Shown here: piece after piece, positions 35,400 to 44,312 of the stretch
How the letters are laid out: every line of letters starts with the position of its first letter
Numbering within the stretch: the stretch's first letter is position 1
DNA from: Ruegeria atlantica
Lineage (GTDB): Bacteria > Pseudomonadota > Alphaproteobacteria > Rhodobacterales > Rhodobacteraceae
Direction of reading: 5' to 3'
Length of the DNA: 64,000 nt
Assembly (NCBI GenBank): GCA_013032095.1
Contig: WQBJ01000008.1
Location: 62,001-126,000, forward strand
The notes under the pieces: generated by a model
Seen by the model: the letters and a program-made list of their open reading frames with translations, nothing else
The model's database searches: none
What the model was told of the DNA's origin: nothing
Translations under genes and position numbers: made by a program

Positions 35400-38300
35400 A
35401 TGAGCGACATGACGGAATTCTGGGCAGGTGCCCTGCGCGTGCATTGGGGGCTGGACGCCAAGCTGACGCGACTGGATGGCGAATATGACCTGAACTTCAT
35501 GGTTCGGGCCACCAATGGTCAGGATTACGTGCTGAAGGTCATGCGCGCAGGGTGCGAAGCGGAATTCGTCGACCTTCAGGTCAAGGCGCTGGCCCATATC
35601 GCGGGTGAAGCGCCGGGCTTGCCCTTTCCCCAGGTCTACCCGGACCTGAACGGTACGCTACTGCCAGAGATCGCCGACCCGGAGGGGCATGAGCGGCTGG
35701 CCTGGCTGCTCGAATGCCTGCCAGGGCAGTGCTATGCAAAGACCGCACCCAAATCCGAAGAATTGATCCTGAAACTGGGCCGTGTTCTGGGCGCAACCGA
35801 CAAGGCGCTGGAACGGTTTACCCACGACGGGTTGCATCGTGCCGAGTTTAAGTGGGATCTGACTCAGGCAGGTTGGATCTCAGATCGGCTGGATGTGATC
35901 GCCGATCCTGCTCGCCGGGGCTTGCTGTCAGAAATATGCGATAGGTTCGAGGCAATATCCGGTCTTCTGACAGGCTTGCCCAAGCAGGCGATCCACAATG
36001 ACGCCAACGACTACAACATCTTGGTCGAAGGTGAGTTGGGGCAGCGCCAGAGCATCTCGGGCCTGATTGATCTGGGTGATATGTGCGCGGCGCCGCGCGT
36101 CTGTGATCTGGCGATTTCAGGTGCCTATATCGTTTTAGACCATCCAAAACCCGAACGCGCACTGACCGCATTGGTGCGCGGGTATCACGCGGCCAATCGG
36201 TTGCGCCCCGATGAGATCGATCTGATCTGGCCGTTGCTGCGGATGCGGTTGGCGGTCTCCGTTGTGAACTCGACCCTCATGGCGGTTGAGAATCCGGACG
36301 ATCCCTATGTGACGATCAGTCAGGGGCCCGCCTGGCGGTTCCTGGAGAATACGGGTGTGAACGGCGACCTGATGTCGGCGCGGCTGCGCGCGGCCTGTGG
36401 CCTGCCCGTCACGGACGGGGCCGAGCGCATCCACGCTTATCTGTCCGAGCACCGCGGTCAGTTCGCCCCGATGTTCGATCATGACCTCAACGATGTACCA
36501 ATGGGGTCGCTATCGGTTGAAAACTCGACATGGCCGCAAAACCCATTCCACATGCCTTTGGAAGAAGCCGCGCGAGTGGGTGAAGAATTCGGCGAGGGGC
36601 TCTGGCTCGGCTACTACAATGAACCACGCCTGATCTATGCCGAGCCTGGGTTCCGCAAGGGGCCATGGAAAGCCTCGGACCGGCGCACGGTGCATCTGGC
36701 TGTGGATGTGTTTGCCCCGGCAGGTACTGTGCTGCACTCGCCGATGAGCGGTCGGGTCGAAGCGGTCGAAAACAGGGATGCCCATCTGGACTATGGCGGC
36801 GTCGTGATCCTGCACCATGAAACGCCCGAAGGTGATCCATTCTATACACTCTATGGGCATCTGGACCCTGAGGTCTGTCACCGGTTGAAACCGGGCGACC
36901 CGGTGGCGCAGGGCGCGGCCTTTGCACGGTTGGGTGACGCCAGCCAAAACGGAGGCTGGGCACCACATGTGCATTTCCAACTTGCTCTGACAACGGACGG
37001 GATGCAGACCGACTGGCCCGGTGTCGGCGATCCGGATGAGATGGAGCTATGGCACGCCGTCTGCCCCAACCCTGCGGCGATGTTGAACCTGCCGGACGAC
37101 AAGGTGTTCTACCGCCCGACAGACAAGCAAACGATCCTGCAGGGCCGGCACGATCAATTCGGCGGCAATCTCAGCCTCACCTATGATGATCCGGTCATGT
37201 TGGTAAGGGGCTGGAAGCACCACTTATTCGACGAATGGGGCCGCCCCTATCTGGACGCCTATAACAATGTCCCCCATGTGGGTCACGCGCACCCACGCAT
37301 TCAGGCGGTGGCGGCGGATCAGTTGAAGCGTATGAACTCGAACACCCGTTATCTGCATCCAGCACAAACGGCCTTTGCTGACAAGATCCTGTCAAGATTA
37401 CCGGATCACTTTGAGGTCTGCTTCTTCGTCAATTCCGGCACAGAGGCGAACGAGCTGGCCCTGCGTCTGGCACGTGCCCATACTGGATCCAAGGGGATTG
37501 TGACCCCGGACCACGGCTATCATGGCAACACCAACGCAGCCGTTGCGATCTCGGCATACAAATTCAACAAGCCCGGGGGAGTCGGACAGGCGGATTGGGT
37601 TGAACTGGTTGAGGTCGCAGACGACTACCGAGGGTCTTTTAAACGTGACGATCCCGACCGTGCCCAGAAATACGCCGAACTGGTGGACCCGGCGATTGTG
37701 GCCTTGCAGGGCAAGGATCATGGTGTCGCCGGTTTCATCGCCGAGACTTTCCCTTCGGTCGGTGGCCAGATCATTCCACCCAAGGGCTACCTGTCTGCGG
37801 TTTACGAGAAAATCCGCGCCGCGGGCGGCGTCTGCATAGCGGATGAAGTGCAGACCGGGCTGGGGCGTCTGGGTGAGTATTACTTCGGCTTCGAACATCA
37901 GGGCGCGTTGCCGGATATCGTTGTCATGGGCAAGCCCATCGGCAACGGACACCCGCTGGGCGTGCTGGTGACAACAAAGGAAATTGCCCGGAGCTTCGAC
38001 AACGGGATCGAGTTCTTCTCGACCTTCGGCGGCTCGACCCTATCCTGCCGGATCGGCAAAGAGGTTCTGGACATCGTCGATGACGAAGGCCTGCAGGAGA
38101 ACGCCCGCGAAATGGGTACACGCTTGATGGACGGCCTGCGCAAAATTGAATCCGAGTTTGGTTGCATTGGCGATGTGCGCGGCATGGGGCTGTTTCTGGG
38201 GGTAGAATTGATCAACCCCGACGGCTCAGAAGGCACCGAGATCTGTAAATACATCAAGAACCGCATGCGTGATCACCGCATTCTGATCGGCAGCGAAGGG

Positions 38301-38465
38301 CCAAAGGACAATATCCTGAAAATTCGCCCGCCACTGACGATCGAGGCCGAGGATGTCGACATGATCCTCTGGGCGCTGCGGGACGTGCTGACTGAGGTAG
38401 GTGACCATAGCCCTCTTCCGGTCTGCGACCATCACCATCATCACGCAGGGTGTGGGTGCTGCTGA
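35400..38465 (+). CDS. Fusion: APH-type kinase, M23 peptidase-like domain, class III aminotransferase/phospho-lyase
   Basis: 1021 residues in three parts. Residues about 20-330 are an aminoglycoside-phosphotransferase-like kinase with the catalytic IHNDANDYN (His199, Asp201, Asn206) and Asp224/Asp227 for metal. About 400-560 is an M23/LytM-type domain with all zinc ligands in place (His432-x3-Asp436 and His523-x-His525). About 590-1010 is a class III PLP enzyme (DEVQTGLGR near 815, Lys845 in VMGKPIGNG). Kinase and PLP parts resemble hydroxylysine kinase and ethanolamine-phosphate or phosphohydroxylysine phospho-lyase, so phosphorylation followed by elimination of phosphate and ammonia is plausible. 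The tail CDHHHHH..CGCC is a metal-binding-like cluster. The M23 domain is the odd element. Starts at ATG 35400 with GGACAGGGAATC upstream. Confidence 0.85.
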   Translation: MSDMTEFWAGALRVHWGLDAKLTRLDGEYDLNFMVRATNGQDYVLKVMRAGCEAEFVDLQVKALAHIAGEAPGLPFPQVYPDLNGTLLPEIADPEGHERLAWLLECLPGQCYAKTAPKSEELILKLGRVLGATDKALERFTHDGLHRAEFKWDLTQAGWISDRLDVIADPARRGLLSEICDRFEAISGLLTGLPKQAIHNDANDYNILVEGELGQRQSISGLIDLGDMCAAPRVCDLAISGAYIVLDHPKPERALTALVRGYHAANRLRPDEIDLIWPLLRMRLAVSVVNSTLMAVENPDDPYVTISQGPAWRFLENTGVNGDLMSARLRAACGLPVTDGAERIHAYLSEHRGQFAPMFDHDLNDVPMGSLSVENSTWPQNPFHMPLEEAARVGEEFGEGLWLGYYNEPRLIYAEPGFRKGPWKASDRRTVHLAVDVFAPAGTVLHSPMSGRVEAVENRDAHLDYGGVVILHHETPEGDPFYTLYGHLDPEVCHRLKPGDPVAQGAAFARLGDASQNGGWAPHVHFQLALTTDGMQTDWPGVGDPDEMELWHAVCPNPAAMLNLPDDKVFYRPTDKQTILQGRHDQFGGNLSLTYDDPVMLVRGWKHHLFDEWGRPYLDAYNNVPHVGHAHPRIQAVAADQLKRMNSNTRYLHPAQTAFADKILSRLPDHFEVCFFVNSGTEANELALRLARAHTGSKGIVTPDHGYHGNTNAAVAISAYKFNKPGGVGQADWVELVEVADDYRGSFKRDDPDRAQKYAELVDPAIVALQGKDHGVAGFIAETFPSVGGQIIPPKGYLSAVYEKIRAAGGVCIADEVQTGLGRLGEYYFGFEHQGALPDIVVMGKPIGNGHPLGVLVTTKEIARSFDNGIEFFSTFGGSTLSCRIGKEVLDIVDDEGLQENAREMGTRLMDGLRKIESEFGCIGDVRGMGLFLGVELINPDGSEGTEICKYIKNRMRDHRILIGSEGPKDNILKIRPPLTIEAEDVDMILWALRDVLTEVGDHSPLPVCDHHHHHAGCGCC

Positions 38466-38476
38466 CAAAATACAAA

Positions 38477-38503
38477 ACCCCGCCGCCAATTGAGCACCGG
38501 GGT
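38477..38503. terminator. Bidirectional terminator
   Basis: ACCCCG (38477-38482) pairs with CGGGGT (38498-38503). T-rich tracts follow on both strands (ATTGTTTT on plus; TTTTGTATTTT on minus), serving the fusion gene and the convergent small gene. Confidence 0.65.
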
Positions 38504-38525
38504 ATTGTTTTCGCGGGTCCGCTGC

Positions 38526-39002
38526 TTAGTGAAGCACGGCTGCGGGCGGTTGGTGCCCGGTTGTAGGCAGCGGAACGGAAGCAGTCATGCGCCGCAAGGC
38601 CAGCCCCAATTCTTCGGACAATGAGGCCAGAGCAGGTGCAAAATCCGGGCGCACAATCAAGGACGCCATCATCATCGCGTCTTCGCGGGCCCCTTCGGAC
38701 GCAGCCGCTATCATCTGCGCAAAACAATTCTCATCCGCACCCAGACAGGAACAGCCCCGCCCGTGACGGATCAGAGGGCGACGCCCATGATGCGCGCAGA
38801 GTGAACACAGATGATCCAGCGTCATCATAGCGGCGCGGCCACGTTCCATGCCCAGTGCGATCTGAAAGTCACTGGCGGCGTCTGCGCGGCCCCGTACCCC
38901 ATCGCCCCAAAGCCGCAGATACATCACCGCTCCGGCTTCGATAGGGTTGAGGTCAGAAAGGCGACCAACGGCCGCCCCACCCCGAGAAGTCGGCTCGCTC
39001 AT
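38526..39002 (-). CDS. Conserved-looking hypothetical protein coupled to hemP
   Basis: 158 residues, no family recognised. A cysteine-rich stretch at about 66-93 (CSLCAHHGR, GCSCLG, NCF) could bind zinc or another metal; the rest is helical with LRLWGDGVRGRADAASDF early on. Its start overlaps the hemP stop as ATGA, so it is translated with hemP and probably iron-regulated. A role in haem or iron handling is an inference from that coupling only. Confidence 0.7.
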   Translation of the reverse strand: MSEPTSRGGAAVGRLSDLNPIEAGAVMYLRLWGDGVRGRADAASDFQIALGMERGRAAMMTLDHLCSLCAHHGRRPLIRHGRGCSCLGADENCFAQMIAAASEGAREDAMMMASLIVRPDFAPALASLSEELGLALRRMTASVPLPTTGHQPPAAVLH

Positions 39003-39166
39003 TTCGTTAGGATCAGCTTACCGGCACGGGTGATGCGCAGCGTATACAGCTGATCGCCCAACTCGATATGGGCAAGGTTCCCACCCTTGGTCAGATCTTC
39101 GGCCTTATGGGCAGGAAGCATGGACACGGCGTAGGATTGGCTGGGATTCGGGTTCTGCATATTCAT
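38999..39166 (-). CDS. hemP: Hemin uptake protein HemP
   Basis: 55 residues, too short for usual ORF cut-offs. The C-terminal block IELGDQLYTLRITRAGKLIL is the HemP/HmuP signature ending LILTK. HemP proteins affect haem-receptor expression or haem use. The start at 39166 has CTGGAG about 10 bases upstream. A RirA-type iron box lies upstream at 39272, and a hypothetical gene is coupled downstream. No haem receptor or ABC haem transporter is in the window. Confidence 0.85.
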   Translation of the reverse strand: MNMQNPNPSQSYAVSMLPAHKAEDLTKGGNLAHIELGDQLYTLRITRAGKLILTK

Positions 39167-39271
39167 CAGGACAACTCCAGAGGTCTGGGGCGAAATGCCT
39201 TAATCTGTTCGCGGTTTTCTGTGTTTTGGCTTACCCGAGTAAAGGGTTGGCTGACGACTTCCTGAGTAATC

Positions 39272-39286
39272 TGATTATTTTAGTCA
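39272..39286. promoter_or_regulatory. Iron-Rhodo box (RirA-type operator) upstream of hemP
   Basis: TGATTATTTTAGTCA has the TGA-N9-TCA form described for the Rhodobacterales iron-responsive RirA box, extended to CTGA/TCAG arms. It lies about 105 bases upstream of the hemP start, in the right place to repress hemP in iron-rich cells. Confidence 0.6.
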
Positions 39287-39389
39287 GGTATGTCAAGAAC
39301 GTTCTGCAGATTCTCCAAACCTGCTTGATTGCGCTTGAAATTCAAAAAGTTTACCTGTTCTGCGGGAAATGGCACCAAGGGGGCAACCG

Positions 39390-40064
39390 ATGAGCGCGAC
39401 AATCATGTTCGATCTGGACGGAACGCTGGTGGACAGCCTTCCGGACATTGCCGCGGCCACAAACAGGATGCTTCAGGACACCGGTATCGCGCCACTTCCT
39501 CAGGAACAAATCAAACAGTTTGTGGGCAAAGGTCTGCCCAAATTGGTTGAGCGTGTGATCCGCCATTGCGATCTGCCAATGGACCGCCATGCCGAGCTGT
39601 CCCGAAAGACGCTGGAACACTACAACGCCGCGTCGAGTGATAAGACCGTTGTCTACCCTGGCGTCCTGCAGGCACTGGTAGAATTGCGTGATTTGGGCTG
39701 CGTTATGGGCGTCTGCACGAATAAACCCGAAGCCCCGGCCCGCCATGTGTTGGAGGCGTTGGGTCTCGCCCCGCACTTTGCCACTATCATTGGCGGAGAC
39801 AGCCTGAATACCCGCAAACCTGACCCGGCCCATCTTGAGGCCAGTTTTGCCGCCGTCAGAACCGCCGGACCACAACTGTTTGTCGGCGACAGCGAGGTCG
39901 ACGCTGAAACCGCCCGGCGCGCAGAAGTGCCGTTTTTGCTTTTCACCGAAGGCTATCGAAAATCACCGATTGCCGAGATTCCGCACACTGTCAGTTATGA
40001 AGATTCTTCGGAACTGCCTGCGCTTGTCAGATCTGTGCTGCAATCGCTTGGACACAATACGTAA
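39390..40064 (+). CDS. gph: HAD phosphatase, phosphoglycolate phosphatase-like
   Basis: 224 residues of the HAD superfamily, phosphoglycolate phosphatase type: nucleophile motif FDLDGTLVDS (Asp8 with Asp10), cap domain, motif II VCTNKP, motif III lysine in TRKPDP and GDSEVDAETA as motif IV. It would recycle 2-phosphoglycolate from DNA repair or photorespiration-like reactions. Start at ATG 39390 chosen because the family begins shortly before the nucleophile. Divergent from hemP. Confidence 0.85.
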   Translation: MSATIMFDLDGTLVDSLPDIAAATNRMLQDTGIAPLPQEQIKQFVGKGLPKLVERVIRHCDLPMDRHAELSRKTLEHYNAASSDKTVVYPGVLQALVELRDLGCVMGVCTNKPEAPARHVLEALGLAPHFATIIGGDSLNTRKPDPAHLEASFAAVRTAGPQLFVGDSEVDAETARRAEVPFLLFTEGYRKSPIAEIPHTVSYEDSSELPALVRSVLQSLGHNT

Positions 40065-40354
40065 AGTTCACTTCCAAGAGAGAGGCTGAACAATTCTCGG
40101 CGGTAGCTGAGGGGCCGGCCGAGGGGGTAAGTAGCCAGCCCCTCACAGGGGAAAAGTGGTATCGTCCGGGGTAACCCTTTTGATGCATCACAGTTAACGA
40201 ATCGACACGACAGTCGATATTGGGGGTTTCCCGTAGCCCGCCAAAGAGCGTTGAAATCACGTTCCTTTTTTTTGCCGATTCAGGTCAACTGGCGGGTTGC
40301 CTCAAACATTCGACTGCAAAGCGGGCTTGCCGGGCTCAGGAGACGCGACAGCAA
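40065..40354. other. Intergenic region with a hairpin after gph
   Basis: A hairpin of TGAGGGGC / GCCCCTCA arms (40108-40145, 22-base loop that can pair further) follows gph and may terminate it. The rest, including a T8 run at 40266-40273, holds no gene or repeat that I can recognise. Confidence 0.45.
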
Positions 40355-40383
40355 AAGGCGGAGTGGACATCCCACTCCGCCTT
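40355..40383 (-). terminator. Terminator of the first ABC-transporter operon
   Basis: Perfect 12-base stem AAGGCGGAGTGG / CCACTCCGCCTT with a 5-base loop; on the minus strand it ends CCGCCTTTTGC. It lies 46 bases after the stop of the last transporter gene. Confidence 0.8.
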
Positions 40384-40428
40384 ACGCCCTCCCCCGAGGA
40401 AAGTGCTGAACAGGTAACCCGGCGCGTC

Positions 40429-41184
40429 TCAGATCGCCAGATACTCCTCACGCAGTTGCGTGTTTTCCAGCACTTCATTCGCCGACCCATCGAACACGAT
40501 GCTGCCGGTATCCAGGATGATCGCCCGGTCCGCCAACTCCAGCGCCCGGACGGCATTTTGCTCGACGATGATCGTGGTCATGCCCTGTTGCTTAACGTGG
40601 ATCAGCGTCTTTTCGATCTCGTCCACAATGACCGGCGCAAGCCCTTCATAGGGTTCGTCCAGTAAAAGCACCTTGATGTCCCGCGCCAGCGCGCGGGCAA
40701 TTGACAGCATCTGCTGCTCGCCACCCGACAGCGTCACGCCTTCCTGTTTGCGACGCTCGCCCAACCTTGGGAACAACTCGTAAAGTCGCTCCAGCGACCA
40801 ACCGATGGGCGGCGCGATCTGAGCCAGCTGCAGGTTTTCCTCGACCGTCAGGCCGGGGATAATCCGCCTGTCCTCGGGCACCAGTCCCAGCCCTGCGGCG
40901 GCGGCCTCGTAGCTGGTCATCTTGTGCAACGGCTGGTGATCCAGCCAGATTTCACCATGACGCACCTCCGGCTCGCCAACCCGCGCGATAGACCGAAGGG
41001 TCGAGGTCTTGCCTGCCCCGTTGCGCCCCAGCAACGCAAGGATTTCACCTTCGTGCACGTTAAAGCTGACGCCTTGGACAATATAGCTTTCACCATAGTA
41101 GGAGTGCATGTCCCACACCGACAAAAAGGCGGGGGCGGTGCTGGCCTTGTTGGCGTTTCTCGAAAAGTCAGGTTTCTCGTTCAT
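40429..41184 (-). CDS. HAAT ABC transporter ATP-binding protein, LivF type
   Basis: 251 residues. Walker A GRNGAGKTST (about 53-62), ABC signature LSGGEQQM, Walker B LLLDEPYEGLAP. LivF-type proteins power amino acid, amide or urea uptake. Last gene of a five-gene minus-strand operon with its own LivK, H, M and G counterparts; AAGGAAAAGCT precedes the start. Substrate unknown. Confidence 0.92.
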   Translation of the reverse strand: MNEKPDFSRNANKASTAPAFLSVWDMHSYYGESYIVQGVSFNVHEGEILALLGRNGAGKTSTLRSIARVGEPEVRHGEIWLDHQPLHKMTSYEAAAAGLGLVPEDRRIIPGLTVEENLQLAQIAPPIGWSLERLYELFPRLGERRKQEGVTLSGGEQQMLSIARALARDIKVLLLDEPYEGLAPVIVDEIEKTLIHVKQQGMTTIIVEQNAVRALELADRAIILDTGSIVFDGSANEVLENTQLREEYLAI

Positions 41185-41193
41185 AGCTTTTCC

Positions 41194-41949
41194 TTACGCA
41201 GCCTCACCCAGATAGGCCTCGCGGACCTTGGGGTTCCCGCGGATGTTTTCCGGAATGTCTTCGACCAGAGGCGTCCCCTGCGCCAGAACCGTGATGCGTT
41301 CGGCCAGGCTGAAGACCACATGCATGTCGTGCTCGATGATGGCGATGGTGATGTCACGCTCGTCCTTAATCTGTTTCAGCAGATCAATCGTGTTGTTGGT
41401 GTCGGCCCGCGCCATGCCCGCCGTGGGTTCATCCAGCAGCAATAGCCGCGGGTTCTGGCTGAGGCACATGCCGATCTCCAACCGACGTTTGTCACCCCGA
41501 GACAGCGAGGCTGCATGCATCTCGCGTTTGTCGGCCATGTTCATCTCTTCCAGCATCGCCTCGGCCTGTTCGACAACTTCCTTTTCATTGGTGATGGTTT
41601 CATAGGCGTGCATCCGGAACGCGCCGTCCCGCATGGCGAAGATCGGGATCAGCATGTTTTCCATCACCGTCAGCTCGCCGAAAATCTCAGGCGTCTGAAA
41701 CACACGGCTGATGCCCATCTGGTTGATCTGGAAAGGCTCCAGCCCTAGCACCGAGTTGTTGTCGAACAGCACCGACCCGGTATCTGGCATCAGCTTGCCC
41801 ACCAGACAGTTCAGCAGGGTCGACTTGCCCGCCCCGTTGGGGCCGATGATGGCGTGAACCGAGTTCTCTTCGACATTGAGGTTCACGTCCGTCAGCGCCT
41901 TGAGGCCACCGAAGCGTTTGCTCACGTCTTTGACGCGTAGAATTGCCAT
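41194..41949 (-). CDS. HAAT ABC transporter ATP-binding protein, LivG type
   Basis: 251 residues with Walker A GPNGAGKSTLL (about 37-47), Walker B LLLLDEPTAGMA and the D/H loop IIEHDM. The signature is altered to LSRGDKRRLEIG, common in LivG-like proteins (LSxGDKRxLE). Start taken at the ATG complement of 41949 rather than the 15-residue longer frame. Nine bases before the livF-type gene. Confidence 0.92.
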   Translation of the reverse strand: MAILRVKDVSKRFGGLKALTDVNLNVEENSVHAIIGPNGAGKSTLLNCLVGKLMPDTGSVLFDNNSVLGLEPFQINQMGISRVFQTPEIFGELTVMENMLIPIFAMRDGAFRMHAYETITNEKEVVEQAEAMLEEMNMADKREMHAASLSRGDKRRLEIGMCLSQNPRLLLLDEPTAGMARADTNNTIDLLKQIKDERDITIAIIEHDMHVVFSLAERITVLAQGTPLVEDIPENIRGNPKVREAYLGEAA

Positions 41950-41959
41950 GATCCGCTCC

Positions 41960-43165
41960 CTATTCCGCCGGCTCTGTTTTGCCCGACGGCGCATCGTCGG
42001 TACCTGTTTTTCTGCGCTTGAACCTGTTCAGCAAACGCTGACCGCCTTCGACAAGACCGCCGGGAAGGTAGATCACCACCAGCATGAACAGGATGCCCAG
42101 AGTCAGGTGCCAACCCTTGCCGATGAACGGGTGGATCAGGAAGACAACCGCGTCCTCCAACCCGTCCGGCAGGAAGGCGAACCAGCTGTGCAAGACGTTG
42201 TCGTTGATCTTCGAGAAGATGTTTTCGAAGTACTTGATGAAGCCCGCGCCCAGTACCGGACCGATCAGCGTACCGGTTCCGCCCAGGATGGTCATCAGCA
42301 CGACCTCGCCCGAGGCGGTCCACTGCATACGTTCAGCCCCGGCCAGCGGGTCCATCGCCGCCATCAGACCACCGGCCAGACCGGCATACATACCCGAGAT
42401 TACAAAGGCCGCCAGTGTATAAGGCTTGGAGTTCAGGCCGGTATAGTTCATTCGCTGCTGGTTTGACTTTACCGCCCGCAGCATCATGCCAAATGGCGAG
42501 CGGAAGATACGAATGGCCAGATAGAACACCGCCATCATGATGACAGCGCACAGGTAGTAGCCTGCATTAAAGTCGAAACTCCATGCGCCCACGTCCATTG
42601 TGTAAGTTGCGCGCATCGGCAAGCCGAAGAGGTGCGGTAGGTCCGGTGCGTTGGCCCCTTGCAGGATTTGCGGATCGTCCGCATAGACCTGAAGCCCGGT
42701 TTCACCGTTGGTCAGATTGAACTTGGGATTCGACAGCACCGAATAGGCCAGAGCAAAGCTCATCTGCGCGAAGGCCAGCGTCAGGATCGAGAAATATATG
42801 CCCGACCGGCGTAGGCTGACAAAACCGATCAGCAGCGAGAATAACCCAGCGACCACAACGCTCAGCGCGATGGCGGGGATGACGTTATAGCTGAGCAGTT
42901 TGAACATCCAAACAGCTGAGTAAGAGCCCACCCCTAAAAACGCCGCGTGGCCGAAGGACAGGTATCCGGTCAAGCCGAACAGGATGTTGAAGCCGATGGC
43001 AAAGATGCCAAAGATAACAAACCTTTGCATCAGATCGGGGTACCCCGCGTTGAACTGCGCCATGGCGCTGCCCTCGGGGAACGGGTTCAGGATGAAGGGG
43101 GCCAGCAGGGTCAGGATCGCAACGATGATCAACAGGCTGGTGTCTTTTTTGTTCAGTCCCAACAT
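41960..43165 (-). CDS. HAAT ABC transporter permease, LivM type
   Basis: 401 residues with about ten membrane segments; core motif [22 protein letters not shown] and [15 protein letters not shown] mark the LivM family. The C-terminus is basic and cytoplasmic. It pairs with the LivH-type permease 3 bases upstream to form the channel. Substrate unknown. Confidence 0.92.
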   Translation of the reverse strand: MLGLNKKDTSLLIIVAILTLLAPFILNPFPEGSAMAQFNAGYPDLMQRFVIFGIFAIGFNILFGLTGYLSFGHAAFLGVGSYSAVWMFKLLSYNVIPAIALSVVVAGLFSLLIGFVSLRRSGIYFSILTLAFAQMSFALAYSVLSNPKFNLTNGETGLQVYADDPQILQGANAPDLPHLFGLPMRATYTMDVGAWSFDFNAGYYLCAVIMMAVFYLAIRIFRSPFGMMLRAVKSNQQRMNYTGLNSKPYTLAAFVISGMYAGLAGGLMAAMDPLAGAERMQWTASGEVVLMTILGGTGTLIGPVLGAGFIKYFENIFSKINDNVLHSWFAFLPDGLEDAVVFLIHPFIGKGWHLTLGILFMLVVIYLPGGLVEGGQRLLNRFKRRKTGTDDAPSGKTEPAE

Positions 43166-43168
43166 GAC

Positions 43169-44200
43169 TTAGTCCTCCATCACGCCTTTGCGCCCCATCA
43201 GCCCGCGCGGGCGTGTCAGAAGCACAATGATGGCGACAAGGTAGATGATGATCTGATTGATGCCCGGGATCGTGGTTGTGGCCCACGTGGTCGAGGCGAA
43301 ACTCTCAAGAATACCCAGCAGGAAGCCCGCAAGCACCGCTCCGGGCAATGAGCCCATGCCACCAACGACAACCACAACGAAGCTAAGGACCAGGAAGTCC
43401 ATGCCCATGTGGTAATTCGGCGGATTAAGCGGGCCGTACATCACCCCGGCCAAGCCCGCTACGGCGGCGGCAATGCCAAACATGATGGTGAAACGACGGT
43501 CGATGTTGATGCCCAGCAGGCCCACGGTTTCCCGGTCTGCCATCCCGGCGCGTACCACCATGCCAAAGGTTGTGAATTGCAGGAACGAGAACACCGCTCC
43601 GATGATCGCCACTGCGAACCCGAAATAGACCAGACGCCAGATCGGATAGATGATCGCGTTCGGGTCAAACCCGATCATAGTACCCAGATCGACCGATCCG
43701 CTCAGCGCGTCGGGCGGCGGTGTCTGGATCGGGTTGGCACCGAAGAAATACTTGACGATTTCTTGCAACACGATGGCCAAACCGAATGTCACAAGGATCT
43801 GGTCCGCGTGAGGGCGCTTGTAGAAATGTTTGATCAGCCCGCGCTCCATCACATAGCCGACCAGCAGCATGATCGGGATCGCGAACAGGATGGCCAGCGG
43901 AACGGACCAGTCGATGATTGATGCGCCGACCTCGGGGCCAAACCAGGCCTCGACATAGGGTGTTTCAACCTTCAGAGGGTTGCCTAGAAAGTCGGTCTGA
44001 GTTTCGTCGATGGTCACAAAGCTCAGGTTCATGACCTTCTGCAAGGTCACGGCACAGAATGCCCCAATCATGAACAGCGCCCCGTGGGCAAAGTTCACGA
44101 CGCCGAGCGTCCCGAAGATCAGCGTCAAGCCCAGCGCGATCAGCGCATAAGCCGAGCCCTTGTCCAGACCGTTGAGAATTTGCAGTAGGATGGCGTCCAT
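43169..44200 (-). CDS. HAAT ABC transporter permease, LivH type
   Basis: 343 residues, about eight membrane segments, with GLTLIFGTLGVVNFAHGALF and VGGMGSLPGAVLAGFLLG typical of LivH. The ATG complement of 44200 has GAGGTGGGG upstream; the longer frame is rejected. An insertion-like periplasmic loop (DETQTDFLGNPLKVETPYVE) between the first two segments is longer than in classic LivH. Confidence 0.92.
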   Translation of the reverse strand: MDAILLQILNGLDKGSAYALIALGLTLIFGTLGVVNFAHGALFMIGAFCAVTLQKVMNLSFVTIDETQTDFLGNPLKVETPYVEAWFGPEVGASIIDWSVPLAILFAIPIMLLVGYVMERGLIKHFYKRPHADQILVTFGLAIVLQEIVKYFFGANPIQTPPPDALSGSVDLGTMIGFDPNAIIYPIWRLVYFGFAVAIIGAVFSFLQFTTFGMVVRAGMADRETVGLLGINIDRRFTIMFGIAAAVAGLAGVMYGPLNPPNYHMGMDFLVLSFVVVVVGGMGSLPGAVLAGFLLGILESFASTTWATTTIPGINQIIIYLVAIIVLLTRPRGLMGRKGVMED

Positions 44201-44272
44201 TGGCCCCACCTCAGGGTTGGTCAGCGTGGATTTAGTGGAAGTGACCGGGACCGATATCCCGGCCACAGGGGG

Positions 44273-44297
44273 TCTGGCCGCCGGTTCGGCGGTCAGA
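44273..44297 (-). promoter_or_regulatory. Intercistronic hairpin between binding protein and permease genes
   Basis: TCTGGCCGCC / GGCGGTCAGA, ten pairs with one G-T, loop GGTTC, 15 bases after the binding-protein stop. Same placement as hairpins at 10861 and 50628. Confidence 0.55.
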
Positions 44298-44312
44298 CAT
44301 CAGTCAAAGACT

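Noticed and set aside
40108..40145. Riboswitch after gph
   Set aside because: Only a simple GC-rich hairpin at the 3' side of a gene; no conserved aptamer features and no start codon just downstream on the same strand.
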